DNA of 50,022 nt, taken from positions 1 to 50,022 of the forward strand of contig JAFGLA010000104.1 in the NCBI GenBank assembly GCA_016928295.1, written 5' to 3'. A model generated the notes under the pieces. The model had not been told where the DNA came from, did not search any database, and worked only from the letters and a program-made list of their open reading frames with translations. Of this stretch, positions 8,400 to 16,791 are shown piece by piece. The position numbers and the translations under genes are program-made. The DNA comes from Opitutales bacterium (GTDB taxonomy: Bacteria; Verrucomicrobiota; Verrucomicrobiia; Opitutales; Oceanipulchritudinaceae). The first letter of the stretch is position 1. Each line of letters opens with the position of its first letter.

Positions 8400-9392
8400 A
8401 TGGTCAGCTACAAGACGCTCGGATTTGTGAACACCAAAGAGATGTTCAAGAAGGCAATGGCAGGAAAATATGCCATTCCCGCTTACAATTTCAACAACAT
8501 GGAACAGCTCCAGGCTATCATCGACGGTTGCGGCCAGTCGAAGTCGCCTGTGATTTTGCAGGTTTCCAAAGGCGCTCGCCAGTACGCCAACGAAGTGCTG
8601 CTCCGCTACATGGGTCAGGGGGCAGTGGAAATGGCAAAGGCAAAGGGATACAGCATCCCGGTCGCGTTGCATCTGGACCACGGCGATTCGTTTGAAACGT
8701 GCAAGTCCTGTATCGACAGTGGCTTCTCGTCCGTCATGATCGACGGCTCGCACCTTTCGTTTGCGGAAAACATCGAACTGACGAAGAAGGTCGTCGAGTA
8801 CGCCCACCAGTTTGACGTCACCGTCGAAGGCGAGCTTGGCGTTCTCGCCGGCGTGGAAGACGAAGTATCCTCCGAGCACTCGCATTACACGCAGCCCGCC
8901 GAAGTGGAAGAGTTCGTCGCCAAGACGGGCGTTGACTCGCTGGCCATTTCGATCGGAACCTCGCACGGTGCGTTCAAGTTCAAGCCCGAACAATGCACGC
9001 TGAACGCCGACGGCGTTCTGGTCCCGCCGGAACTGCGCTTCGACATCCTCGAAGAAATCGAAAAGCTCATTCCCGGATTCCCGATCGTTCTTCACGGATC
9101 CAGCTCGGTGGTTCCGCAGTATGTAAAAATCATCAATGAGAACGGCGGCAAGTTGGACGCTGCTGTGGGCATTCCCGCCGAACAGCTGCGCAAAGCCGCA
9201 AAGTCTGCCGTTTGCAAGATCAACATCGACTCCGATGGACGCCTCGTGTTCACGGCCCTGATCCGCAAGGTTTTTGCCGACAAACCCGGCGAATTCGATC
9301 CGCGCAAGTACCTCGGCCCCGCCCGCGACGAATTGACGAAGATGATCGTGGACAAGAACAAGACCGTTCTTGGTTCCGCCGGTCAGGCGTAA
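8400..9392 (+). CDS. fba: Class II fructose-bisphosphate aldolase
   Basis: Zinc-dependent cleavage and condensation of fructose 1,6-bisphosphate with dihydroxyacetone phosphate and glyceraldehyde 3-phosphate. Motifs: IPAYNFNNMEQLQAI near residue 30, HLDHGDSFE near 97 (Zn and catalytic residues), MIDGSH, and EGELGVLAGVEDEV near 145, typical of the class IIB branch; GTSHGAFKF and HGSSSVV supply the later metal/phosphate site. 330 residues. AGGAG lies 8-10 bases before the ATG. It ends in a strong terminator, so it is transcribed apart from the class I aldolase that follows. Confidence 0.96.
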   Translation: MVSYKTLGFVNTKEMFKKAMAGKYAIPAYNFNNMEQLQAIIDGCGQSKSPVILQVSKGARQYANEVLLRYMGQGAVEMAKAKGYSIPVALHLDHGDSFETCKSCIDSGFSSVMIDGSHLSFAENIELTKKVVEYAHQFDVTVEGELGVLAGVEDEVSSEHSHYTQPAEVEEFVAKTGVDSLAISIGTSHGAFKFKPEQCTLNADGVLVPPELRFDILEEIEKLIPGFPIVLHGSSSVVPQYVKIINENGGKLDAAVGIPAEQLRKAAKSAVCKINIDSDGRLVFTALIRKVFADKPGEFDPRKYLGPARDELTKMIVDKNKTVLGSAGQA

Positions 9393-9423
9393 CCCGCGCA
9401 ACATTTCAAAGAAAGTCTTTTGC

Positions 9424-9454
9424 GAGAGCCGTTGAAAAACGGCTCTCTTTTTTT
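9424..9454 (+). terminator. Rho-independent terminator after class II aldolase
   Basis: A perfect 10-bp stem GAGAGCCGTT/AACGGCTCTC with a GAAA tetraloop is followed by seven T residues. Confidence 0.92.
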
Positions 9455-9542
9455 GATATATGGAAAATATCGACGAAAGTGGAATTGTCGCCATAATGGG
9501 TGTTCTTACGATGTGAGACAGTAAAGGAGACCCCGCCAAGCG

Positions 9543-9652
9543 GCGCGACACGCGCGAGGGCAAGGTATCCGGACAAAGCAGACGGCTTCCGCGAACGTGA
9601 CGGCAGCCGATCCGGATTATTGCACCTGCGGAGTTGATAGCAGCAACTGCTA
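9543..9652 (+). ncRNA. Structured 5' leader of the class I aldolase gene, family unknown
   Basis: Three strong helices lie in about 110 bases between the class II terminator and the class I aldolase start: GCGCG-aca-CGCGC (9543-9555); an outer ATCCGGA/TCCGGAT pair (9567-9573 with 9611-9617) enclosing CGGCT/AGCCG and CCG/CGG (9583-9609); and TAGCAG-caa-CTGCTA (9638-9652). The regular nesting suggests an RNA that folds as a cis-regulatory leader. I could not match it to a known riboswitch consensus. Its job is inference only. Confidence 0.45.
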
Positions 9653-9724
9653 GTGAAAACCAGTCAGACGCTCCTTGGAGCGACCGCACCTGAACCTGTC
9701 ATTTTCATAGTAACTGATAAAACA

Positions 9725-10789
9725 ATGATCAAAAACATCGAAAAACTTCTCGGCGACAAAGCCAAGGATCTGCTAACGCACGAGTGCAAGACCATCTCCA
9801 AGGATAGCCTCGCCCTCCCCGGCAACGACTTCATCGACCGCGTATGGATGAACAGCGACCGCAACATCCGCGTGTTAAACAACCTGAGCCGCCTCTACAA
9901 CACGGGCCGCCTCGCGGGCACGGGCTACCTGTCCATCCTGCCGGTTGACCAGGGCATCGAGCACAGCGGCGCCGCCAGCTTTGCCCCGAACCCCGCGTAC
10001 TTCGACCCGGAAAACATCATCAAGCTCGCCATCGAAGGCGGCTGCAACGGTGTTGCCTCGACCTTCGGTGTACTGGGCATGACGGCCCGCAAGTATGCCC
10101 ACAAGATTCCCTTCATTGCGAAGATCAATCACAACCAGCTTATGACCTACCCGAACACGTTCGATCAGGTCATGTTCGGCCAGATCGAGGAAGCCTACGA
10201 AATGGGCTGCGCCGCCGTCGGCGCCACGATCTACTTCGGCAGCGAAGAGAGCAACCGCCAGATCGTTGACGTTGCCAAGGCCTTCCACCGCGCGCACGAG
10301 CTGGGCATGGCCACCATTCTCTGGTGCTACCTGCGCAACGGCGCATTCAAGAAGGACAAGGACTACCATGTGTCCGCCGACCTCACCGGTCAGGCCAACC
10401 ACATAGGCTGCACCATCGAGGCAGACATCATCAAGCAGAAGCTGCCCGAAAACAACGGTGGCTTCCTCGCCCTGAATGCCAACGGCGTCTCCTACGGCAA
10501 GACCAGCAAGCTCGTTTACAGCAAACTGACCACCGATCACCCGATAGATCTGGCCCGTTACCAACTGGCCAACTGCTACATGGGCCGCTGCGGCCTGATC
10601 AACTCCGGTGGAGCTTCCGGTGCGAACGACTTCGCCGACGCGACCACAACCGCCGTCGTCAACAAGCGCGCGGGTGGCACGGGCCTCATCTGCGGGCGCA
10701 AGGCCTTCCAGCGCCCGATGGCCGAAGGCGTCCAGCTCATCAACGCCATTCAGGACGTTTACCTCTGCAAGGAAGTCACCATCGCCTAA
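9725..10789 (+). CDS. fbaB: Class I fructose-bisphosphate aldolase, DhnA/FbaB type
   Basis: Schiff-base aldolase of glycolysis/gluconeogenesis, unrelated in sequence to the class II enzyme next door. Seen: [13 protein letters not shown] with the [17 protein letters not shown] block, [23 protein letters not shown], and [15 protein letters not shown], which holds the Lys expected to form the Schiff base. The C-terminal GGASGANDF and [12 protein letters not shown] form the phosphate site. The ATG of [12 protein letters not shown] gives 354 residues; an upstream in-frame start adds 24 non-conserved residues. It is preceded by a strongly structured leader and followed by its own terminator. Confidence 0.95.
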   Translation: MIKNIEKLLGDKAKDLLTHECKTISKDSLALPGNDFIDRVWMNSDRNIRVLNNLSRLYNTGRLAGTGYLSILPVDQGIEHSGAASFAPNPAYFDPENIIKLAIEGGCNGVASTFGVLGMTARKYAHKIPFIAKINHNQLMTYPNTFDQVMFGQIEEAYEMGCAAVGATIYFGSEESNRQIVDVAKAFHRAHELGMATILWCYLRNGAFKKDKDYHVSADLTGQANHIGCTIEADIIKQKLPENNGGFLALNANGVSYGKTSKLVYSKLTTDHPIDLARYQLANCYMGRCGLINSGGASGANDFADATTTAVVNKRAGGTGLICGRKAFQRPMAEGVQLINAIQDVYLCKEVTIA

Positions 10790-10822
10790 GTTTTCAGGCA
10801 AGGTAGATTTTCCTTACAACTG

Positions 10823-10859
10823 AAAGCCCCGCCTTGGATTTCTCCCTCGGCGGGCTTTT
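10823..10859 (+). terminator. Rho-independent terminator after fbaB
   Basis: AAAGCCCCGCC and GGCGGGCTTTT form a GC-rich stem (one bulged C) ending in a T-run, 35 bases after the fbaB stop. The A-run on the other side may also serve the convergent Nudix gene. Confidence 0.75.
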
Positions 10860-10895
10860 CATGTACGGAAATGCGCTACGAATAAATCACACTGC

Positions 10896-11360
10896 CTAGT
10901 TCACGTCGCCAAGATAGTGGCACGGAACATCTATTTGACCGTTCTTGAAGAAGCCGGTCAGCACCTGCGGGAAAAAGCGAGTCTGGGACAACTCTTCCAA
11001 AGGGAGCCACGCTACGCCCACCTGGCGCATGTCCTGCAAGTCGCCAACGCGCACCTTGGAAGGATCGTCAATTTCGCATCGGAACACAGTCTCCACCTGA
11101 TGGAAATTGGAATGCCGGTAGCGAAACACATGGTTGCGCCCGATGTATTCGCGAACGAAGAGAAAATCCCCAATGCGCACATCAACGCCCACCTCTTCCA
11201 TACACTCCCGCTTCAAAGTCTCGAAAAAAGTCTCCCCGGGCTTCTGCCCACCGCCGGGTAGGATGTAGAATATGCCATCGCGGTCCTTCATTTTGACCAC
11301 GAGCAAACGCCCGTCATGAATTATGACAGCTCTTACGGCAGTGCGTATGCTGGATGACAA
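10896..11360 (-). CDS. Nudix hydrolase
   Basis: Mg-dependent hydrolase of nucleoside-diphosphate-linked compounds; the substrate is not predictable. A full Nudix box is present: the GGGQKPGE start, then the REC-MEEVGV end with the metal-binding Glu pair, about residues 35-58. The N-terminal strand VRAVIIHDGRLLVVKMKD fits the fold. The start is uncertain: no ATG lies close upstream, and a TTG at 11360 (product 154 residues) is preferred. The much longer upstream in-frame reading would run through the ribbon-helix-helix gene at 11410-11637 and is rejected. It probably forms a two-gene unit with that gene. Confidence 0.85.
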   Translation of the reverse strand: MSSSIRTAVRAVIIHDGRLLVVKMKDRDGIFYILPGGGQKPGETFFETLKRECMEEVGVDVRIGDFLFVREYIGRNHVFRYRHSNFHQVETVFRCEIDDPSKVRVGDLQDMRQVGVAWLPLEELSQTRFFPQVLTGFFKNGQIDVPCHYLGDVN

Positions 11361-11409
11361 GTAGTTGGGCAAGTTACAAAAACGGGGCTTGTCGAAGAAT
11401 AATCCGCAA

Positions 11410-11637
11410 CTAGTCGCCGCGATCCTTCTTCTTTTTCTTCTTCTTAATTTTTCCGCTCTCATCCACATTGGCAAGCAAACGCTCAAGATGTGTGGAAATG
11501 AAATTGGACCTGTTACGATTCTCCGCCTGAGCGGCACTGTCGATGCGAGCCAGAAGCTCACGGGAAATGCTGATGCTTATCTGCGCCTGCTCGGGCGCGC
11601 GGCGACTTGAAGATGCGAAAGGAGGGTTCTCATCCAT
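11410..11637 (-). CDS. Small ribbon-helix-helix (CopG/Arc-like) protein with a Lys-rich tail
   Basis: 75 residues. The middle part (ISISISRELLARIDSAAQ, then NRNRSNFISTHLERLLANV) has the strand-helix-helix spacing of ribbon-helix-helix DNA-binding proteins. The C-terminus is a run of seven Lys (KIKKKKKKKDRGD), suggesting extra nucleic-acid contact. AAGGAA lies about 8 bases before the ATG. It may be a DNA-binding regulator or an antitoxin-like protein; no toxin gene is adjacent, as the next gene is a Nudix hydrolase about 50 bases downstream. Function unknown. Confidence 0.7.
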   Translation of the reverse strand: MDENPPFASSSRRAPEQAQISISISRELLARIDSAAQAENRNRSNFISTHLERLLANVDESGKIKKKKKKKDRGD

Positions 11638-11740
11638 ATCAGAAGTTCCTTGGGAGTATCACAGCCTGTTATGGAAACCTAGCCTCACAAGCTCGCATGT
11701 TCAAGACGCATTATGCGCGAAAGCGCGCCCGTGACGCGGC

Positions 11741-12505
11741 CTACCTTTCCGGCGGGAACATGGCCTCCACGCCCGCCCACACGTCGTAGGAAAAGCTCGG
11801 CGAAGGAAGCTGCCTGATGCGTGCCGCACCGCCGCCTGCCTTGATTAGCGCCACTCCGGCGGCAATGTCCCAAAGACGGATACCCGTTTCGTGATACACA
11901 TCGCAGCGCCCTGCCGCCACCCATGCAAGGGCCGTGGCCGCGCTGCCTATGGCGCGGGTCTTCTTGAAACGCTGCGCCTGATCGTAGAACTCGTGAAGCA
12001 CATCCTCGGAGTAGTTCTGCGAAGTGGTAAGGCCCGTCTGTATCGTGCCCTTGGAGCTTTCGCTTTCCCAAGCCGGAACGATGGCCTCGCCGTTGACACG
12101 CATCCCAAGCCCTTCGCCGCCCGAGAACGTCTCACCAAGATTAAAGTCGTGTATCACGCCCAGGACAAACTCTGTCCCGCGCATGAGGGCAATACTTACG
12201 CAGCACACCGGCACCCCGCGAAGGTAGTTGTAGGTGCCGTCCAGCGGATCCACCACCCAGAACGGCTCGTCGCGGTTCAAAAGCGTCTCGTCCCCCCCCT
12301 GCTCTTCGCCGATTACAGGCAGACCTGTCTTCTCTCCGAGCACGCGGCGAATCAGTTTCTCGCTATCCACGTCGGCCTGCAACTTCACGTCGCGCCCGAT
12401 GGCGCTGCGCACGTTGCGCATCCCATTGCCAGCCTCGCTCAAAAGCCTCCCTGCCTGTTTGGCCACATCCACCGCGATTTCAAGATACTGCTCCAGATTG
12501 TTCAT
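11741..12505 (-). CDS. suhB: Inositol monophosphatase family protein
   Basis: Mg-dependent phosphatase of the IMPase/FIG superfamily. Metal-site motifs are all present: IGEEQGGD (about residue 66), VVDPLDGTYNYLRG (about 84-97) and RLWDIAAGVALIKAGGG near residue 210. 254 residues, normal length, ATG start. The substrate (inositol phosphates, PAP, other sugar phosphates) cannot be fixed from sequence. A second superfamily member at 18444 looks like HisN; this one is closer to the general SuhB type, so the symbol is tentative. Confidence 0.88.
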   Translation of the reverse strand: MNNLEQYLEIAVDVAKQAGRLLSEAGNGMRNVRSAIGRDVKLQADVDSEKLIRRVLGEKTGLPVIGEEQGGDETLLNRDEPFWVVDPLDGTYNYLRGVPVCCVSIALMRGTEFVLGVIHDFNLGETFSGGEGLGMRVNGEAIVPAWESESSKGTIQTGLTTSQNYSEDVLHEFYDQAQRFKKTRAIGSAATALAWVAAGRCDVYHETGIRLWDIAAGVALIKAGGGAARIRQLPSPSFSYDVWAGVEAMFPPER

Positions 12506-12765
12506 GAGCCAAATCTACGCTGCATCTCACTAGTCAGGCAAGAAAGCTCCGCTTACAGCCAAACAAAAGCGTACATAAAAAAATGCGCGCGACGCTCACC
12601 GGCAACTCCTGCAATCCGGCTTTCCCCTGGTCTGTTTGAAATCCGGAAAGTCATGCAAGCCAGCGATACGACGCGCGCAAAAAAAAGAAAAACAGGCATT
12701 CAGGCACCCGTTTGCATTAAGAGAAGCATACAGGAAAAACCCGCGCAAAGAAAGCACTCATGCTA

Positions 12766-12927
12766 GGGAGCGTTTGCAAATAGAACTCCCGTCGGAATGC
12801 GAGTGTCTTTCCGGCTAAAAATCAACCCATTCATCTCGGGGAATCTCGATTCACCTCGCCTCATGTTCTGATTTTTATCTCGGAAACCCAGCCCGCCTCC
12901 TCGGTCCGTCTATTTCCAAACACTCCC
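12766..12927 (+). repeat. Dispersed inverted-repeat (MITE-like) element, copy 2
   Basis: About 162 bp in the 525-bp gene-free stretch between suhB and the Rrf2 gene; the rest of that stretch holds nothing I recognise. The left end GGAGCGTTTGCAAATAG is perfect; the right end is slightly mutated (CTATTTCCAAACACTCC). Same orientation as copy 1, with the shared internal blocks CTCCCGTCGGAATGCG and CTCGGTCCGTC. Confidence 0.9.
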
Positions 12928-13030
12928 CAGGACATGAAAACAAGGTGCTTGTTCACAGGACAGAGTCCAGCAATTTGCAAACCGAAAAAGCGGGAGCGAT
13001 TTATTTCACCAAGCGCGCGAGTGCCAAGCG

Positions 13031-13444
13031 TCAGATAAAGTACATTGTCGCAGAATCCGCGCCCACGATGTCCCTTATGGTATGCGAGGCAGCACTCGCC
13101 TCAAAATCCGCAGAAATCTTCCCAAGAACCTTTGACACACCACGCCCGGACTGGCCGCCTACCTCGCTGGAAGGCTCCAGAAGCTCCCCGTCTATGGCCT
13201 TGAACACATCCGCCACGCTTATTTCCACCGGCGCTCTGGCGAGCATGTAGCCGCCCTGCTTGCCGCGTCGGGATACTATCAGACCCGCGCTGCGAAGCTC
13301 GTTGAGAATCTGCACAAGATAGTTTGCAGGCACATCCTCGGCGTTGGCCAACTCCTCGATGTGAGGCATCTTGTTTGTCCCGTAACAACGGGCGAGCTGC
13401 GCCAGAACTCGACTGGCATACTCAACCTTGCGCGAAATCTTCAT
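13031..13444 (-). CDS. Rrf2 family transcriptional regulator
   Basis: Winged-helix regulator. MKISRKVEYASRVLAQLAR and the recognition part DVPANYLVQILNELRSAGLI, then RRGKQGGYMLAR (the wing), are typical Rrf2. 137 residues with an ATG start; a longer upstream reading is not family-like. The three Cys that bind Fe-S in IscR/NsrR/RirA-type members are absent from the loop region (GELLEPSSEVGGQSGRG), so it is likely a cluster-free CymR-like regulator. The target is unknown; no Fe-S or cysteine gene is adjacent. Confidence 0.92.
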   Translation of the reverse strand: MKISRKVEYASRVLAQLARCYGTNKMPHIEELANAEDVPANYLVQILNELRSAGLIVSRRGKQGGYMLARAPVEISVADVFKAIDGELLEPSSEVGGQSGRGVSKVLGKISADFEASAASHTIRDIVGADSATMYFI

Positions 13445-13531
13445 TTGCCTGCGATGGTAAACGAACCATCTAAGGTTGCAAACCTTAAATAAATGCACAA
13501 GCCACCAAACAAGCGCCACTTGCGGCAACAG

Positions 13532-14218
13532 CTACAGCTTGCGGTTATTCTGGTTGCGGCAGTCGTTCATGATGCGCAGGCAGACCTCGCGAAGGTCGAA
13601 CAGGCGCACACGGAAGTCCGCTTCCAGAATCTCCTCCATCGGCCCCTTTTCGGCCAACACTTCGGAGAATAGGTAAAAGGTCTTGTTGATTATTTCCAAG
13701 GCCAGCTTCATCTGGCAGACGGCAAGCGCATAGTCGCCCATGTCCAGACTTTGCAAGGACAAGGTGGCGTGCGTCTCCCCTTCGCTCAAAACCTGTGCCA
13801 AGGCCCAGGAGCCCGTCGGGCCGACCTGGGTTTCACCGCCGATTATGTATGCTGACCAGCGGCGGCGCAAATCCCTGTAAAGGCCGCGCACAACGACATA
13901 GACGGGGTGACGCAGAAGCGTGTAAGGGTCAAAATCCTCCGGCCCTTCGTCGCGTGCATCGTCATCGTCGTCGGAATCGTCGTCCAACTCGTCGGCCCCG
14001 TCGGAGACCGACCAGTCCTCTTCGTCCCAACCCATTTGCACGGCAACTTCGTCAATACGCTCCGGAGCGGCGATCAAGCCGTTGTACAGGCTGATGAATT
14101 TCTCCACCTCCTGCTCATGACGGGCCAGATACTGCTGCCAGTCATACTCCTGCCAAGACAGTTCCCCACGATCTTCCCAATCGCCGTCAGACTGTCCCTC
14201 GAAGTTGTTATTGCTCAT
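13532..14218 (-). CDS. Conserved-looking acidic hypothetical protein
   Basis: 228 residues, not recognised. The N-terminal part is Trp/Glu-rich (DWEDRGELSWQEYDWQQYL). A strongly acidic linker around residues 75-92 (DELDDDSDDDDDARDEGPED) separates it from a helical C-terminal half (LLRHPVYVVVRGLYRDLRRR, LALEIINKTFYLFSEVLAEK). No signal peptide or membrane segment. AGGAGG lies 13 bases before the chosen ATG; a GTG 15 bases further upstream is too close to that site. It is transcribed toward the Rrf2 gene with an 87-bp gap. Role unknown. Confidence 0.75.
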   Translation of the reverse strand: MSNNNFEGQSDGDWEDRGELSWQEYDWQQYLARHEQEVEKFISLYNGLIAAPERIDEVAVQMGWDEEDWSVSDGADELDDDSDDDDDARDEGPEDFDPYTLLRHPVYVVVRGLYRDLRRRWSAYIIGGETQVGPTGSWALAQVLSEGETHATLSLQSLDMGDYALAVCQMKLALEIINKTFYLFSEVLAEKGPMEEILEADFRVRLFDLREVCLRIMNDCRNQNNRKL

Positions 14219-14487
14219 GTTTGGTTGGGCCACCTCCTGCGGCGGCTATGCGGTTAATCCATCAACAGAGAGAAAAAAACGCAACAGATAAAAGGTATGT
14301 TCCGATTCGCCCCCTGCGTCAAAGCTCGCCAAGAATAGTATTAAGGAACGGAATGCGGCTGATAATGAACACGATGCTGGAATAATCCACACGCCTGAAG
14401 TAAGATAGGATGGAAGGTAAAAAATTCCATGGCAGCTTTTGCGGGCAAGCCGGATACTCACCAGTCATAGATACAAATCGACAGCTT

Positions 14488-14763
14488 ATGAACGCAGCTT
14501 ACATGCGAGTGATGTTTTCCGGCCATGTGCAGGGCGTTGGATTTCGCTACCAGACGCGGGAGCTTGCCACTGCATATGAAGTTACCGGCTACGTGCGCAA
14601 CACATCGGACGGGCGCGTGGAACTGGAAATCGAAGGCCGGAGAGAGGAACTGGACGCCTTCATCAAGGAATTGGAAAGCCGCATGTCCGGCTTCATAAAA
14701 AACAAAACAGTAAGCGAAGGCGCGAGGGAGGCGATCCACAAGGGCTTCGCAATCGCCCGCTAA
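14488..14763 (+). CDS. acyP: Acylphosphatase
   Basis: Small enzyme hydrolysing acyl phosphates such as 1,3-bisphosphoglycerate. The signature FSGHVQGVGFRYQT holds the catalytic Arg, and GYVRNTSDGRVELEIEG holds the catalytic Asn. 91 residues, the usual size; the start chosen is the ATG of MNAAYMRVMF, since the in-frame upstream reading lacks family similarity. Confidence 0.95.
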   Translation: MNAAYMRVMFSGHVQGVGFRYQTRELATAYEVTGYVRNTSDGRVELEIEGRREELDAFIKELESRMSGFIKNKTVSEGAREAIHKGFAIAR

Positions 14764-14936
14764 AAGCTCGCTCGGCATAAAAAAACAAGCATTCCGCAAC
14801 CGCTACATTGGACGCGCAAAATGCTAGATAGAAGAGGCTTTGCACTTATTCTCGACCATTTGCCAATGCAGGCGTTAGTAACATGCCTGACAAAGAGATT
14901 TGAACAAATGGCAATTGCGTGCACAATAGCGCGCTC

Positions 14937-15416
14937 ATGGACTTCAAGGAATGGGACAAACTCTCGCGCGCTGAAAAAGACAAGGCTTGGGACAGCCTAA
15001 GCGAGGCCGACAAGCAACAGGTGCTCGAAAGGCGAAAGGGCAAGTCCCAGCACAGCGGCAGGCACGGCAAAAGAAGCTCATCATCCTCTGCCAGACACTC
15101 GGGCAGCTACGCGGGCTTTCACAGCCTTAACGAAGTGCTGGGCAACCCGGTGAGCACTGCGCTCAAGGTAGGCGGCTCTGTCATAATTCTTGGGAGTCTG
15201 CTCACGTTGTTCATCAGTCCCGAATCGCTTGGCGAACAGGGGATGCTATCCCCCAGCTTTCTCATCCTTATGCTGGCCGGTCTCTGCGCATTCGCCTTCG
15301 CAGGCGTTTACAAAAGGGCCTCCGCAATCCTCCGCGTATGCGGCAGCATCGACGCCAAGATGGACAGAATCATCGAAGCCGCCCGCAAGCTCGAAAAAGA
15401 AGACGCGGGCAGGTAG
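14937..15416 (+). CDS. Small two-helix membrane protein, unknown function
   Basis: 159 residues from the ATG of MDFKEWDKLSRAEK (a GTG 18 bases upstream is possible). The N-terminal 70 residues are charged and Ser-rich (SGRHGKRSSSSSARHSGSY). Two hydrophobic segments follow, about residues 85-102 (ALKVGGSVIILGSLLTLFI) and 112-133 (SFLILMLAGLCAFAFAGV). A charged helix ends the protein (AKMDRIIEAARKLEKED). No known family recognised. It lies upstream of the glycerate kinase on the same strand. Confidence 0.7.
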   Translation: MDFKEWDKLSRAEKDKAWDSLSEADKQQVLERRKGKSQHSGRHGKRSSSSSARHSGSYAGFHSLNEVLGNPVSTALKVGGSVIILGSLLTLFISPESLGEQGMLSPSFLILMLAGLCAFAFAGVYKRASAILRVCGSIDAKMDRIIEAARKLEKEDAGR

Positions 15417-15548
15417 TCTGCTCCGAATGACGAGCCGGGTTTACTGCGCTCTTCACACCCCACAGGGCGAGAACGCAAACATGGCGGCGTCCCTTTTCCA
15501 AGTGGGCCTTTGCCATAACTGCCGCCATATGCCATAGTGCATGGCAAG

Positions 15549-16724
15549 ATGCGGATACTGATAGCGTTCGACAAGTTCAAGGAATCCATGAGCGCGCAGA
15601 CGACTTGCGAAGTCGCAGCCAGCGCCGTTGCCCAAGCGTTGCCGGATGCACGCATCGAAACGGCCCCGATTAGCGACGGAGGCGAAGGATTCTGCGAAAT
15701 CCTGACCCTTGCGCGCAATGGTCGCATCAGCGAGCACTCCGTATCCGGCCCTTGTGGTGAAAGGCGCCCGGCAAAGCTCGGCATGGTGGAGGCTGCACAA
15801 ATCGACAATGGCACGCTCAAGGCCCTTGGCCTGAATGCAATCCAAGGCCCGCTGGCCATAGTGGAAATGGCGCAGGCAAGCGGCTTATGGGGGCTTTCCA
15901 AGGAGCTTCGCAAGCCTTGGGAGTGCAGCAGCTTCGGGACGGGCCAGCTAATCCGCGAAGCGGCGAACATGGGAGCTGGCGCTATACTTCTTGGCATAGG
16001 TGGGAGCGCAACGGTGGACCTCGGACTCGGGGCGCTCGAAGCTCTTGGCCTGCACTTTGTTGACAAACACGGAGAGCGCATCGAGGGCATACGCCCCCGC
16101 GACTGGGCAAGAGTCCACGCGATCGAAGGGACACCCCTTCCCCTGCCCCCGATCATCATAGCTTGCGACGTGGACAACCCCTTGCTTGGCCCCAGAGGCG
16201 CCGCCGCCGCGTTCGGCCCGCAGAAGGGCCTGCTGCCGGAGGAAGTCACAGCGATGGACAGCGGGCTGGAACGCATGGCGCGGCTCCTCTTAAAGCACTT
16301 CGGCAAGCCTGCCGAAACACTCAACGAGACTTCCGGCGGTGCGGCGGGCGGCATTGGATGGGGGCTGCGCGCCGCTTACGGTGCGCGTTACCTGCCCGGG
16401 TTCACTCTCGTATGGCAGTGGATGGGCTTGGAAAAAGGGCTGGCAGAGGCAGACATCCTCATCACGGGCGAGGGACGCTTTGACAGTGGCTCGCTATGCG
16501 GCAAGGGGCCGGGTGCCTTGGCCAAGACGGCGCTCGAAAAAGGCAAGCGCGTCTTCGTTTTTGCGGGAAGCGTGGAGGACGGCATAGAGGACAAGCTCTC
16601 GAACAACGAGCGTCTGCGCTGCGTGGCCATCAGCCCGAAAGACATGCCGCTTAACGAAGCAATATCCCAAGGGCCCGAACTACTCCGCGCCTGCATTTGC
16701 AAAGAAATTGTCATTTTTGAATAA
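15549..16724 (+). CDS. glxK: Glycerate kinase (GarK/GlxK family)
   Basis: ATP-dependent phosphorylation of D-glycerate, usually to 2-phosphoglycerate. Motifs: MRILIAFDKFKESMSA at the N-terminus, SDGGEGF near residue 45, GIGGSATVDLGLGALEALG near 150, CDVDNPLLGPRGAAAAFGPQKG near 205, and ITGEGRFDSGSLCGKGP near 305. 391 residues, normal for the family. The ATG start is preferred over a GTG 12 bases upstream. Overall the call is firm; which glycerate position is phosphorylated is taken from the family. Confidence 0.95.
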   Translation: MRILIAFDKFKESMSAQTTCEVAASAVAQALPDARIETAPISDGGEGFCEILTLARNGRISEHSVSGPCGERRPAKLGMVEAAQIDNGTLKALGLNAIQGPLAIVEMAQASGLWGLSKELRKPWECSSFGTGQLIREAANMGAGAILLGIGGSATVDLGLGALEALGLHFVDKHGERIEGIRPRDWARVHAIEGTPLPLPPIIIACDVDNPLLGPRGAAAAFGPQKGLLPEEVTAMDSGLERMARLLLKHFGKPAETLNETSGGAAGGIGWGLRAAYGARYLPGFTLVWQWMGLEKGLAEADILITGEGRFDSGSLCGKGPGALAKTALEKGKRVFVFAGSVEDGIEDKLSNNERLRCVAISPKDMPLNEAISQGPELLRACICKEIVIFE

Positions 16725-16791
16725 ACCTACCGTATGGTGTCTATTATCGCTTGATGAAATAAGCGCGATGGACGATGATTGGGGTGTGAAC

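Noticed and set aside
8388-9689. Long open frame on the minus strand opposite the class II aldolase
   Set aside because: It mirrors the aldolase coding strand, has no family similarity and arises from codon bias in a GC-rich gene.
9500-9724. Known riboswitch (glycine, c-di-GMP, SAM, ZTP) before fbaB
   Set aside because: Compared by eye with these consensus patterns; conserved core bases do not match, so it is left as an unclassified structured leader.
9875-10801. Long open frame on the minus strand opposite fbaB
   Set aside because: Antisense shadow of a well-supported aldolase; low-complexity Val/Gly/Ala content typical of shadows.
12603-12818. Short lysine-rich open frame before the Rrf2 gene
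   Set aside because: Runs into repeat copy 2 and has no start signal; treated as non-coding.
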